Part shown: in pieces, positions 1 through 5,740 of the stretch
Position numbering within the stretch: position 1 is the stretch's first letter
How the letters are laid out: the number at the start of each line of letters is the position of its first letter
Translations under genes and position numbers: made by a program
The notes under the pieces: model-generated
Databases searched by the model: none
What the model was told of the DNA's origin: nothing
What the model saw: the letters and a program-made list of their open reading frames with translations, nothing else
Source: an uncultured Clostridia bacterium
Lineage (GTDB): Bacteria > Bacillota > Clostridia > Oscillospirales > Oscillospiraceae
DNA: 6,297 nt
Assembly: GCA_946011705.1 (NCBI GenBank)
Contig: CAMGCA010000130.1
Location: forward strand, 1-6,297
Reading direction: 5' to 3'

Positions 1-2
1 GG

Positions 3-272
3 GCCGGGGCGGACTACCTTGGCAGCGGCGCGGTGTTCGGCTCCACCACAAAGCCAAACGCCAGGCCCATGACGAAGGAGCTTCTGCATAGCATCTGCCA
101 AAGCGTGACCATTCCGGTCGTCGCCATCGGCGGCATCCACCGGGGCAATATCGCCTCCCTTGCCGGCACCGGCATCCGGGGGGCAGCGGTGGTGTCCGGC
201 ATTTTTGCAGCTGCGGATATTGAAGAAGAATGCTTCCGTTTGCGGGCGGAGATCGACAGAATTGTCAAATAA
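3..272 (+). CDS. thiE: Thiamine-phosphate synthase, 3' part only
   Basis: This is the C-terminal part of a thiamine-phosphate synthase, whose 5' end lies before the window. The enzyme joins HMP-pyrophosphate to thiazole phosphate, giving thiamine phosphate and pyrophosphate in the cytoplasm. The frame is open from the window edge and encodes GADYLGSGAVFGSTTK, which matches the family pattern GADY-G-GP-F-T-TK. It continues with IPVVAIGGI and GAAVVSGI, the phosphate-binding strands at the end of the TIM barrel, and stops with TAA at 270-272. About 89 residues are visible of a family length near 210. The genes downstream belong to the same pathway, which supports the call. The ATG at 33 is internal and not a real start. 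Confidence 0.93.
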   Translation, partial: AGADYLGSGAVFGSTTKPNARPMTKELLHSICQSVTIPVVAIGGIHRGNIASLAGTGIRGAAVVSGIFAAADIEEECFRLRAEIDRIVK

Positions 273-286
273 TTGGCCATCTGGAG

Positions 287-362
287 CAGTCAGGAGACGG
301 ATTGCACCACAGGCATTCCCTTCGGTCACCACGCCAGTGTGCGCACTGGCTCGCAATGGCAG
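287..362. repeat. REP/MITE-like palindromic intergenic repeat
   Basis: A non-coding palindromic block lies just after thiE. It contains a perfect 7-bp hairpin, GCCAGTG (333-339) with loop TGCG and CACTGGC (344-350). An outer pair ATTGC (301-305) and GCAAT (353-357) encloses it. A further possible pair is CCACAG (307-312) with CTGTGG (370-375). The pattern of ATTGC-rich and GCAAT-rich ends around a GC hairpin resembles the short dispersed palindromes I recall from gut clostridial genomes. That identity is from memory and not checked. Only one copy is present here, so dispersal cannot be shown from this window. It could also be a processing or terminator hairpin after thiE, but no T-tract follows directly. 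Confidence 0.45.
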
Positions 363-410
363 GTTTCTTCTGTGGCTCTTTGGATAATAATCCTTTGAAA
401 GGAGGACAGG

Positions 411-572
411 TTCAGTCAGAGGGGGAGCGCCCTGAAACGATCGTATCCAGAGATGGGAAGACATGTTCCGGCGATAGACAAGACAAGCACGTCTCCACCC
501 ACCGGTGCGCGAAGTATGCCCTGCCGCGTTCGGGTGGGAGACTGCGTTGCTTCTGCCGCCCTGATATTTTTT
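411..572 (+). promoter_or_regulatory. Candidate attenuator leader of thiW
   Basis: This untranslated stretch before thiW holds competing inverted repeats. GTCTCCACCC (491-500) can pair with GGGTGGGAGAC (532-542), leaving one bulged G. An outer pair AAGCA (485-489) with TGCTT (548-552) extends it. Alternatively, GGGTGG (532-537) can pair with CCGCCC (556-561), followed by the T-rich tract TATTTTTT (565-572), which is a terminator layout. The two folds share 532-537, so they exclude each other. Upstream small hairpins are TTCAG/CTGAA (411-415/432-436) and GGAA/TTCC (456-459/466-469). These pairings are seen directly; their role as a ligand-controlled switch is inference. The TPP riboswitch core (CTGAGA and ACCTGAT) is absent, and no other riboswitch class I know matches. 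Confidence 0.45.
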
Positions 573-589
573 CAAAGGAGATCATCATT

Positions 590-1102
590 ATGAAAAAGAA
601 TCACACCCTGAAATTGACCCTTGCCGCGGTGCTCTGCGCCGTTGCCGTTGTGGGCAGTATGCTGTCCTTCCCCGTGTTCGGGAGCAAGTGCGCCCCGGTG
701 CAGCACGTTGTCAATGTGCTCTGCGCCGTGCTGCTCGGCCCCTGGTACGGCGTGGCTGAGGCCTTCGCCGCCAGCCTGATCCGCAATCTGCTGGGGCTCG
801 GCAGTCTGCTGGCCTTCCCCGGCAGCATGTGCGGCGCGCTGCTGTGCGGCATCGTTTACAGCAAGTGCGCAAAGGTGATTCCCACCGCCGTGGGTGAAAT
901 TTTTGGCACCGGCGTCATCGGCGGGTTGCTTGCCTACCCCATTGCCATCGCCTTCATGGGCGTGTCCGCCGCGAAAGTTGCCTTCTACGCCTACATCATT
1001 TCCTTCCTGATCTCCACCACGGTAGGTTCCGTTCTGGCAGTGGTCATCGTACTGGCCCTCCAGCGGGCCGGGGCGCTGAACAAGATTCAGAGCAGACTTT
1101 AA
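590..1102 (+). CDS. thiW: ECF transporter S component ThiW
   Basis: This is a 170-residue integral membrane substrate-binding (S) subunit of an energy-coupling factor vitamin transporter. ThiW is thought to import the thiazole precursor of thiamine, using a shared EcfA/EcfA'/EcfT module encoded elsewhere. The sequence shows the family hallmarks: a basic N-terminus, then a first helix with A13xxxA17 of the kind that contacts EcfT. These are followed by SKCAPVQHVVNVLCAVLLGPWY (residues 32-53, conserved core CxPxQHxxNVxxAVLLGPWY), RNLLGLGSLLAFPGSMCGALLCG (65-87) and GEIFGTGVIGG (102-112). Further hydrophobic helices reach residue 157. The start at 590 is chosen because AAAGGAG (574-580) lies 9 nt upstream and the hydrophobic protein begins there; the longer open frame upstream is leader. 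It lies 70 bp before thiD. Confidence 0.9.
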   Translation: MKKNHTLKLTLAAVLCAVAVVGSMLSFPVFGSKCAPVQHVVNVLCAVLLGPWYGVAEAFAASLIRNLLGLGSLLAFPGSMCGALLCGIVYSKCAKVIPTAVGEIFGTGVIGGLLAYPIAIAFMGVSAAKVAFYAYIISFLISTTVGSVLAVVIVLALQRAGALNKIQSRL

Positions 1103-1172
1103 GGAAAAACAGCGGTACATTGGGGGCACCACCTTGTATCGCTCTATAAAAATAATGCAAAGGAGTTAATCT

Positions 1173-1970
1173 ATGGAAACAGCATTATCGATCGCCGGAA
1201 GCGATTCCAGCGGAGGCGCCGGGATTCAAGCGGATATCAAAACCATGACGATGAACGGCGTCTACGCCATGACCGCAATTACCGCTCTTACCGCCCAGAA
1301 CACCACCGGCGTCCGGGCCATTCAGGAGGTCTCCCCGGCGTTTCTGAAAGCCCAGATCGACGCGGTGTTCGAGGACATTTTTCCCGACGCGGTGAAGATC
1401 GGCATGGTGGCATCCTCTGACCTGATAAAGGTCATAGCGGAACGGCTGCGGTTCTATGAGCTGGGGAACATCGTGGTAGACCCGGTGATGGTGGCCACCA
1501 GCGGCTCTTCCTTAATGAAGACGGACGCGGTGAAGACCCTGTGCCAGGAGCTGTTGCCCCTTGCCATGGTAGTGACGCCCAATATTCCCGAAGCGCAGAT
1601 TCTGGCGGAACAGGAAATTACGGACGAAAATGATATGCTCGCCGCCGCCAAGGCCATCGGCGACCGCTACGGCTGCGCCGTGCTGCTCAAAGGCGGCCAC
1701 AGCGTCAGCGACGCCAATGATCTGTTGTATGTGGACGACGAATTCCTCTGGTTCTATGGGAAGCGGATCAATAATCCAAACACCCACGGCACTGGCTGCA
1801 CCCTGTCCAGCGCCATCGCCGCCAATTTGGCAAAGGGATATGGTCTGGAAGCCGCGGTGGAACGGGCCAAGGCCTACATCTCCGGGGCCCTGGCCGCCAT
1901 GCTGGACTTGGGCCACGGCTCCGGCCCCATGAACCACGCCTTTGATCTGCGCTCCGAATATGGTCAATAA
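1173..1970 (+). CDS. thiD: Hydroxymethylpyrimidine/phosphomethylpyrimidine kinase
   Basis: This is a cytoplasmic ribokinase-fold enzyme of 265 residues, the usual ThiD length. It phosphorylates HMP to HMP-P and then to HMP-PP, the pyrimidine substrate of ThiE. Visible motifs are SIAGSDSSGGAGIQAD at 6-21 (substrate site), VVDPVMVATSG at 101-111, TPNIPE at 135-140, KGGH at 173-176, and NTHGTGCTLSSAIA at 203-216, which is the anion hole with the catalytic-site Cys209. The start at 1173 has AAAGGAG (1159-1165) 7 nt upstream and places the AGSDSSGG motif at the normal distance from the N-terminus. It is single-domain, with no fused ThiE. It is followed after 23 bp by thiC, so co-transcription with thiW and thiC is likely. 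Single-step pyridoxal kinases share the fold, but the context and motifs favour ThiD. Confidence 0.95.
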   Translation: METALSIAGSDSSGGAGIQADIKTMTMNGVYAMTAITALTAQNTTGVRAIQEVSPAFLKAQIDAVFEDIFPDAVKIGMVASSDLIKVIAERLRFYELGNIVVDPVMVATSGSSLMKTDAVKTLCQELLPLAMVVTPNIPEAQILAEQEITDENDMLAAAKAIGDRYGCAVLLKGGHSVSDANDLLYVDDEFLWFYGKRINNPNTHGTGCTLSSAIAANLAKGYGLEAAVERAKAYISGALAAMLDLGHGSGPMNHAFDLRSEYGQ

Positions 1971-1993
1971 ATCCGCTTGAAAGGAAGAAAATT

Positions 1994-3214
1994 ATGAGAA
2001 ATTACGCAACCCAGATGGAAGCCGCCCGGCGGGGTTATATCACCCCGGAAATGGAAACCGTGGCAAAAAAGGAATACCGCACAGCCGAAGAAATTCGGGA
2101 GCTGGTAGCCAAAGGTCAGGTGGCGATCTGCGCTAACCGCCTCCACACCTGCATCGACCCCAACGGTGTCGGCTCCATGCTGCGCACCAAGATCAACGTG
2201 AATCTGGGCGTGTCCCGGGACTGCAAGGACTATGACATTGAAATGCAGAAGGTCATGGCTGCCGTGAACATGGGGGCCGAGGCCATCATGGACCTGTCCT
2301 CCCACGGCAACACCCAGCCCTTCCGCCGGAAGCTCACCGCCGAGTGCCCTGCCATGATCGGCACCGTGCCGGTTTACGACAGCGTCATCCACTACCAGCG
2401 TGACCTCGCCACCCTGACCGCCAAGGATTTCATTGACGTGGTACGGCTTCATGCTCAGGACGGCGTGGACTTCGTGACACTGCACTGCGGCATCACCCGC
2501 AAGACCATCGACCAGATCAAAAAGCACAAGCGGAAGATGAACATTGTCTCCCGGGGCGGCTCTCTGGTGTTCGCGTGGATGAGCATGACCGGGCAGGAAA
2601 ACCCCTTCTACGAGTATTTTGACGAAATTCTGGACATCTGCCGGGAGTACGACGTGACCATTTCTCTGGGCGACGCCTGCCGCCCCGGCTGTCTGGCGGA
2701 TGGCAGCGACGTGTGCCAGATCGAGGAGTTGGTGCGGCTGGGCGAGCTGACCAAGCGGGCCTGGGCAAAGGATGTGCAGGTCATGGTGGAAGGCCCCGGC
2801 CATATGCCCATGGATCAGATTGAAGCGAATATGAAGCTTCAGCAGACCATTTGCATGGGCGCTCCCTTCTACGTTCTCGGCCCCATCGTCACGGACATCG
2901 CCCCGGGCTACGACCACATCACATCCGCCATCGGCGGGGCCATTGCGGCGGCCTCCGGCGCGGCCTTCCTGTGTTATGTAACCCCCGCCGAGCATCTGGC
3001 TCTGCCCAATGTGGAGGATGTGAAGCAGGGCATCATCGCCTCCCGCATTGCCGCCCACGCCGCCGACATCGCCAAGAAGATCCCCCACGCCCGGGACATG
3101 GACGACGCCATGGCGGACGCCCGGCGCACCTTCGACTGGGAAAAGCAGTGGGAATGGTCCATCGACCCGGAGACGGCCATCAGGAACGGGGCGGACCGGG
3201 CGCCGGTGCAGTAG
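1994..3214 (+). CDS. thiC: Phosphomethylpyrimidine synthase ThiC, cut by in-frame TAG
   Basis: ThiC is a radical-SAM enzyme that rearranges aminoimidazole ribotide into HMP-P, using a C-terminal [4Fe-4S] cluster. The barrel is intact: LRTKINVNLGVS (63-74), GAEAIMDLS (94-102), GTVPVYD (123-129), SRGGS (186-190), GDACRPGC (226-233), VEGPGHMP (265-272), DIAPGYDHITSAIGGAIAA (301-319) and CYVTPAEHLALP (327-338). The conserved His270 and His334 are expected active-site metal ligands. The start has AAAGGA (1980-1985) 8 nt upstream. The frame stops at TAG (3212-3214) after 406 residues, short of clostridial-type ThiC at about 430-440. The missing Fe-S tail is encoded in the same frame just downstream. 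Unless TAG is read through or is an error, the product lacks its cluster. The segments CANRLHTC (47-53) and SSHGNTQPF (102-110) differ from the usual PANxxH and ST-G forms, so a ThiC-like paralogue (for example BzaF type) is not fully excluded. Confidence 0.88.
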   Translation: MRNYATQMEAARRGYITPEMETVAKKEYRTAEEIRELVAKGQVAICANRLHTCIDPNGVGSMLRTKINVNLGVSRDCKDYDIEMQKVMAAVNMGAEAIMDLSSHGNTQPFRRKLTAECPAMIGTVPVYDSVIHYQRDLATLTAKDFIDVVRLHAQDGVDFVTLHCGITRKTIDQIKKHKRKMNIVSRGGSLVFAWMSMTGQENPFYEYFDEILDICREYDVTISLGDACRPGCLADGSDVCQIEELVRLGELTKRAWAKDVQVMVEGPGHMPMDQIEANMKLQQTICMGAPFYVLGPIVTDIAPGYDHITSAIGGAIAAASGAAFLCYVTPAEHLALPNVEDVKQGIIASRIAAHAADIAKKIPHARDMDDAMADARRTFDWEKQWEWSIDPETAIRNGADRAPVQ

Positions 3215-3298
3215 GACGGCAGCTGCCAGTGCGGCAAATTCTGCGCGGTGCGCAGCATGAATAAGGCCCTGAACGGGGAATACATCGACATTCTGTAA
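3215..3298 (+). pseudogene. thiC: Detached in-frame C-terminal Fe-S tail of thiC
   Basis: These 27 codons directly follow the TAG at 3212-3214 in the same frame and end with TAA at 3296-3298. They encode a clear ThiC C-terminus: Cys411, Cys413, GKF, Cys417, AVRSMNKALNG, then EYIDIL. With the TAG counted as one residue, the full frame is 434 codons, the normal length for this ThiC type. There is no ribosome binding site or plausible start here, so it would only be made by readthrough. The cluster motif is C-x-C-x3-C, where clostridial ThiC proteins, as I recall them, have C-x2-C-x3-C and others C-x2-C-x4-C. The lack of other disruptions implies either a recent mutation (GAG to TAG is one base), a sequencing error, or functional suppression. 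Confidence 0.85.
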
Positions 3299-3305
3299 GG
3301 AAACA

Positions 3306-3338
3306 GCAGGCTCCGCGGTAATCCTCCGCGGAGCCTGC
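3306..3338. terminator. Strong hairpin after thiC, likely terminator
   Basis: There is a perfect 13-bp inverted repeat, GCAGGCTCCGCGG (3306-3318) and CCGCGGAGCCTGC (3326-3338), with a 7-nt loop. It begins 7 bp after the thiC-tail TAA. The following T-tract is weak and displaced (CATTTTC, 3351-3357), so intrinsic termination may be inefficient or the hairpin may mainly protect the 3' end. Its position between two functional groups, just before a new promoter, supports a terminator role. Confidence 0.75.
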
Positions 3339-3380
3339 CTGCATAGGATTCATTTTCCCCTGTCTCAGGCTTGTGCATAT

Positions 3381-3409
3381 TTGATTTTTGTACAACTTTC
3401 GTATATACT
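3381..3409 (+). promoter_or_regulatory. Sigma70-like promoter of the AOR-moaD pair
   Basis: TTGATT (3381-3386) matches TTGACA at four of six positions, and TATACT (3404-3409) matches TATAAT at five of six. The spacer is 17 bp. It lies in an AT-rich patch of otherwise GC-rich DNA, after the terminator and before the gene. The predicted transcript would start near 3415-3417, leaving a 5' leader of about 18 nt that is almost only the ribosome binding site. Confidence 0.65.
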
Positions 3410-3415
3410 ATCAGC

Positions 3416-3424
3416 AAAAGGAGG
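3416..3424 (+). promoter_or_regulatory. Ribosome binding site deciding the AOR start
   Basis: AAAAGGAGG lies 9 nt before the ATG at 3434. It fixes that ATG as the start over the in-frame TTG at 3371, which lies upstream of the promoter. Confidence 0.8.
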
Positions 3425-3433
3425 CGAACGCCT

Positions 3434-5341
3434 ATGAAATCGAAATATTCCGGCTATATGGGAAAAATCATGGAGGTGGATCTGACCACCGAGACTGTCC
3501 GGGAATACCCCTGGAGCGATGCGCAGCGAGAGCTTTATCTGGGCGGCAAGATTATGGCCGCCCGCATTTTGTGCGACCATCTGACCGGTAAGGAGACGGC
3601 CTTTTCCGAGGGAAACCGGGTGGTCATTGCCACCGGCCCCCTGACGGGCACCGGCGCGCCCAGCTCCGCCCGGTTCGATGTTTCCGCCCTGTCGCCCCAA
3701 ACCGGGATTCTGGCTTCCTCCAACTGCGGCGGAAGCTTCGGCTTCCACCTGAAAAAGGCGGGCTATGACGCGCTGATTCTGAAAGGAAGGTGCCGCTCCC
3801 ACCGCTGGCTGGAAATCGACGAGGATCGGTTCCTTTTCCACGATGCGGATGAATTGTGGGGCATGAAGGTGGGCCAGTGTCAGGAAACGCTGGCGAAGCT
3901 GGTTGGTAAGAAGAAATTCGGCAAGCTGTGCATTGGTCCTGCCGGGGAAAACCTTGTCAAGTACGCCGGTATCTTCTGTGATGAACGGGCCGCCGGACGT
4001 ACCGGACTGGGGGCTGTGCTGGGCTGGAAAAACTTAAAGGCTATCACCGCCTGCGGCACCAAAACCATCCCCGTCCACAATCCGGAAAAGACAACACAAT
4101 GGTGTAAAAAGTGGATTACATACCTCCAGAAGCACCCCCTGACCGGGGAGCAGCTGCCCCGGCTGGGCACCGCGGGGCTGGTCAGCTCCATGCAGATGCT
4201 GGGGATTCTGTCCACAAAAAACTACTCCCAAGGTCAGTTTGAGGACTTCGACAAGGTGAGCGGCGAGACGCTGGCCGAGGAATACAACATCACCAACAAG
4301 GGCTGCCTGACCTGCCCCATCCGCTGCGCCAGAACCGTTAAGGTTCAGGGAAAGAACGTAAAAGGCCCCGAGCTGGAAACTCTGGGCCTGCTGGGCGGCA
4401 ATATCTGCAACAATGACCTCCAGAAAATTCTGGACTGGAACTATGAGCTGGACGAGCTGGGCATGGACACCATCTCCACCGCCAACACCATCGCCTGGGC
4501 CATGGAGGCAAACGAAAAGGGGCTGTGGGATAACGGCCTGGAATTCGGAAAAACCGACAATCTGTCTCAGGTTTTCGAGGACATCGCCCATCGCCGGGGC
4601 ATCGGCGATGAGCTGGCCGAGGGAAGCCGCCGTCTGTCCGAAAAGTACGGCGGCAAGGAATTTGCCATGCACGCCAAGGGACTGGAGCTGGCGGCCAATG
4701 AGCCACGCCGGGCGGTGGGACAGGGCCTTGGCTACGCCGTGTCCAACCGGGGCGGCTGCCACCTGAACGGCGGATACCTGGTCATTATGGAGGGATTGGG
4801 CCTGCATATGGACTCCCAGACCCCCAAGGCCAAGGCAGACCTTACCATGACCTTTCAGGATCTGATGGAGACCATTTCCGCCTCGGGGCAGTGCCTGTTT
4901 ACATCCTACGCCTTTTTCCCCGGATTTTTGCTGACCAAACCCAACGGCATCCTCACCAAGGCCGTCAACGCCGCCGCGCCCCACATCGGCCGGGCCCTGC
5001 GGCTCATCAACAAATGTCCCAGAATCGCCGCCTTTCACCTGCCTATTTTCCAGCATACGAAGATGATCGAACTGGCAGTGGGCATGAAGATGAATTTTGG
5101 ACGCTATCTGGAAATCGGGGAGCGGGGCTACACCATGGAGCGCTATATCAACACAAAATTCGGCATCAGTGCCGCCAACGACAAGCTGCCCAAGCGGCTC
5201 ACCGACGTGCCCCAGGACCCCGGCAACCCCAAAACATGCGTTCCTCTGGAAACCATGAAAAAGACCTATTATCAGGCCCGGGGCTGGGATCCCAACGGCA
5301 TCCCTACAGAAAAGCTGCTGCGGCGTTTGAGAATCCTATGA
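3434..5341 (+). CDS. Aldehyde ferredoxin oxidoreductase family protein (tungsten type)
   Basis: This 635-residue protein has the length of the AOR family, whose members oxidise aldehydes to acids (or run the reverse) with ferredoxin, using a W-bis-pyranopterin cofactor and one [4Fe-4S] cluster. Its N-terminal domain has RFDVSALSPQTG (80-91), SSNCGGSFG (95-103) and AAGRTGLGAVLGWKNLKAI (186-204). Cluster ligands are Cys291, Cys294, Cys298 (C-x2-C-x3-C) and probably Cys487. GPELE (311-315) and GGCHLNGG (440-447) carry the Glu313 and His443 expected near the metal. The first pterin motif DELGMD (340-345) is intact. The second reads SASGQC (482-487) where the family has D-x-x-G-L-C. No signal peptide is seen, so it is cytoplasmic. 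It overlaps moaD by 4 bp. The real substrate is unknown, and an atypical AOR-like oxidoreductase is possible. Confidence 0.93.
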   Translation: MKSKYSGYMGKIMEVDLTTETVREYPWSDAQRELYLGGKIMAARILCDHLTGKETAFSEGNRVVIATGPLTGTGAPSSARFDVSALSPQTGILASSNCGGSFGFHLKKAGYDALILKGRCRSHRWLEIDEDRFLFHDADELWGMKVGQCQETLAKLVGKKKFGKLCIGPAGENLVKYAGIFCDERAAGRTGLGAVLGWKNLKAITACGTKTIPVHNPEKTTQWCKKWITYLQKHPLTGEQLPRLGTAGLVSSMQMLGILSTKNYSQGQFEDFDKVSGETLAEEYNITNKGCLTCPIRCARTVKVQGKNVKGPELETLGLLGGNICNNDLQKILDWNYELDELGMDTISTANTIAWAMEANEKGLWDNGLEFGKTDNLSQVFEDIAHRRGIGDELAEGSRRLSEKYGGKEFAMHAKGLELAANEPRRAVGQGLGYAVSNRGGCHLNGGYLVIMEGLGLHMDSQTPKAKADLTMTFQDLMETISASGQCLFTSYAFFPGFLLTKPNGILTKAVNAAAPHIGRALRLINKCPRIAAFHLPIFQHTKMIELAVGMKMNFGRYLEIGERGYTMERYINTKFGISAANDKLPKRLTDVPQDPGNPKTCVPLETMKKTYYQARGWDPNGIPTEKLLRRLRIL

Positions 5342-5574
5342 TTACGGTGAAGCTGTACGGCCTGCTCCGGCTGGATTCCGGAATCCGGGAGCTTTCTCTG
5401 GACGCGAAAACCATTCCGGAGCTGTACTCCCGGCTGCTGGAACATTCAGACCGGATTACAAAGAAGGATCTGGAGGGCTGCGTCCTTCTGGTCAACGGAA
5501 AAGTCTGCGGTCGGAGGACGAAACTGGCAGACGGCGATGTGGTGCAGCTTCTGTCTCCCGTCGCCGGCGGATAA
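5338..5574 (+). CDS. moaD: MoaD/ThiS-family sulfur carrier protein
   Basis: This is a 78-residue beta-grasp (ubiquitin-like) protein. The start MITVKLYGLLRL, the strand VLLVNGKVCG (49-58), LADGDVVQLL (63-72) and the C-terminal SPVAGG match MoaD-type carriers. The terminal Gly-Gly becomes a thiocarboxylate that donates sulfur to the pyranopterin dithiolene. The ATG overlaps the TGA of the AOR gene (ATGA, 5338-5341), so translation is probably coupled. This pairing is common for tungsten and molybdenum oxidoreductases and points to cofactor supply for that enzyme. ThiS, the thiazole-pathway carrier, is the main alternative given the thiamine genes nearby. However, the length and the PVAGG ending fit MoaD, and no thiG, thiF or thiH is seen here. 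Confidence 0.85.
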   Translation: MITVKLYGLLRLDSGIRELSLDAKTIPELYSRLLEHSDRITKKDLEGCVLLVNGKVCGRRTKLADGDVVQLLSPVAGG

Positions 5575-5593
5575 GAGGATAAATACATTTCCG

Positions 5594-5654
5594 GTTAGGC
5601 GGCTGCACACGGGAACTGGCGCGGCCCTTGCCGGGCGGCTGTGCCACCCCTAAC
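5594..5654 (+). other. Nested inverted-repeat element before the MATE gene
   Basis: This compact 61-bp GC-rich structure lies between moaD and the MATE gene. The outer stem is GTTAGG (5594-5599) with CCTAAC (5649-5654). A middle stem is GCACA (5605-5609) with TGTGC (5640-5644), and an inner hairpin is CGGC (5622-5625), loop CCTT, GCCG (5630-5633). No T-tract follows, so it is not a standard intrinsic terminator. It may be a cis-regulatory RNA for the MATE gene, a 3' stabiliser for the moaD message, or a repeat copy. I do not recognise it as a known riboswitch class. Confidence 0.4.
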
Positions 5655-5740
5655 ATATTGACCAAAGAATTACCTGCGCCGGGAAGCCAATCCTCTCCAC
5701 GCTGTCATACTGACCATCATCAAAGAAATCGGAGATACAC

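Noticed and set aside
380..395. TGGATAATAATCC resembles the TPP riboswitch GGaTAATaCC segment
   Set aside because: The CTGAGA element, ACCTGAT and the closing CG-AGGGA segment are all absent nearby, so it is probably chance.
532..546. GGGTGGGAGACTGCG looks like the T-box sequence GGGTGGNACCGCG
   Set aside because: The spacing and ACC part do not match, no Stem I signatures are visible upstream, and thiW is not a usual T-box target.
230..589. Open frame extending thiW upstream
   Set aside because: It crosses the end of thiE, the repeat and the leader, shows no family similarity, and the strong ribosome binding site favours the ATG at 590.
1964..3088. Long minus-strand open frame opposite thiC
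   Set aside because: It is a GC-bias shadow of thiC, of low complexity and rich in Gly, His and Val, with no recognisable domain.
4034..5056. Long minus-strand open frame opposite the AOR gene
   Set aside because: It is a shadow of a strongly conserved coding gene on the + strand and has no domain of its own.
4891..5337. Upstream extension of the moaD frame
   Set aside because: It lies inside the AOR gene in another frame and does not resemble a protein; MoaD homology begins at the ATG at 5338.
5658..5663. TTGACC as a -35 box for the MATE gene
   Set aside because: No acceptable -10 hexamer occurs 16-18 bp downstream.
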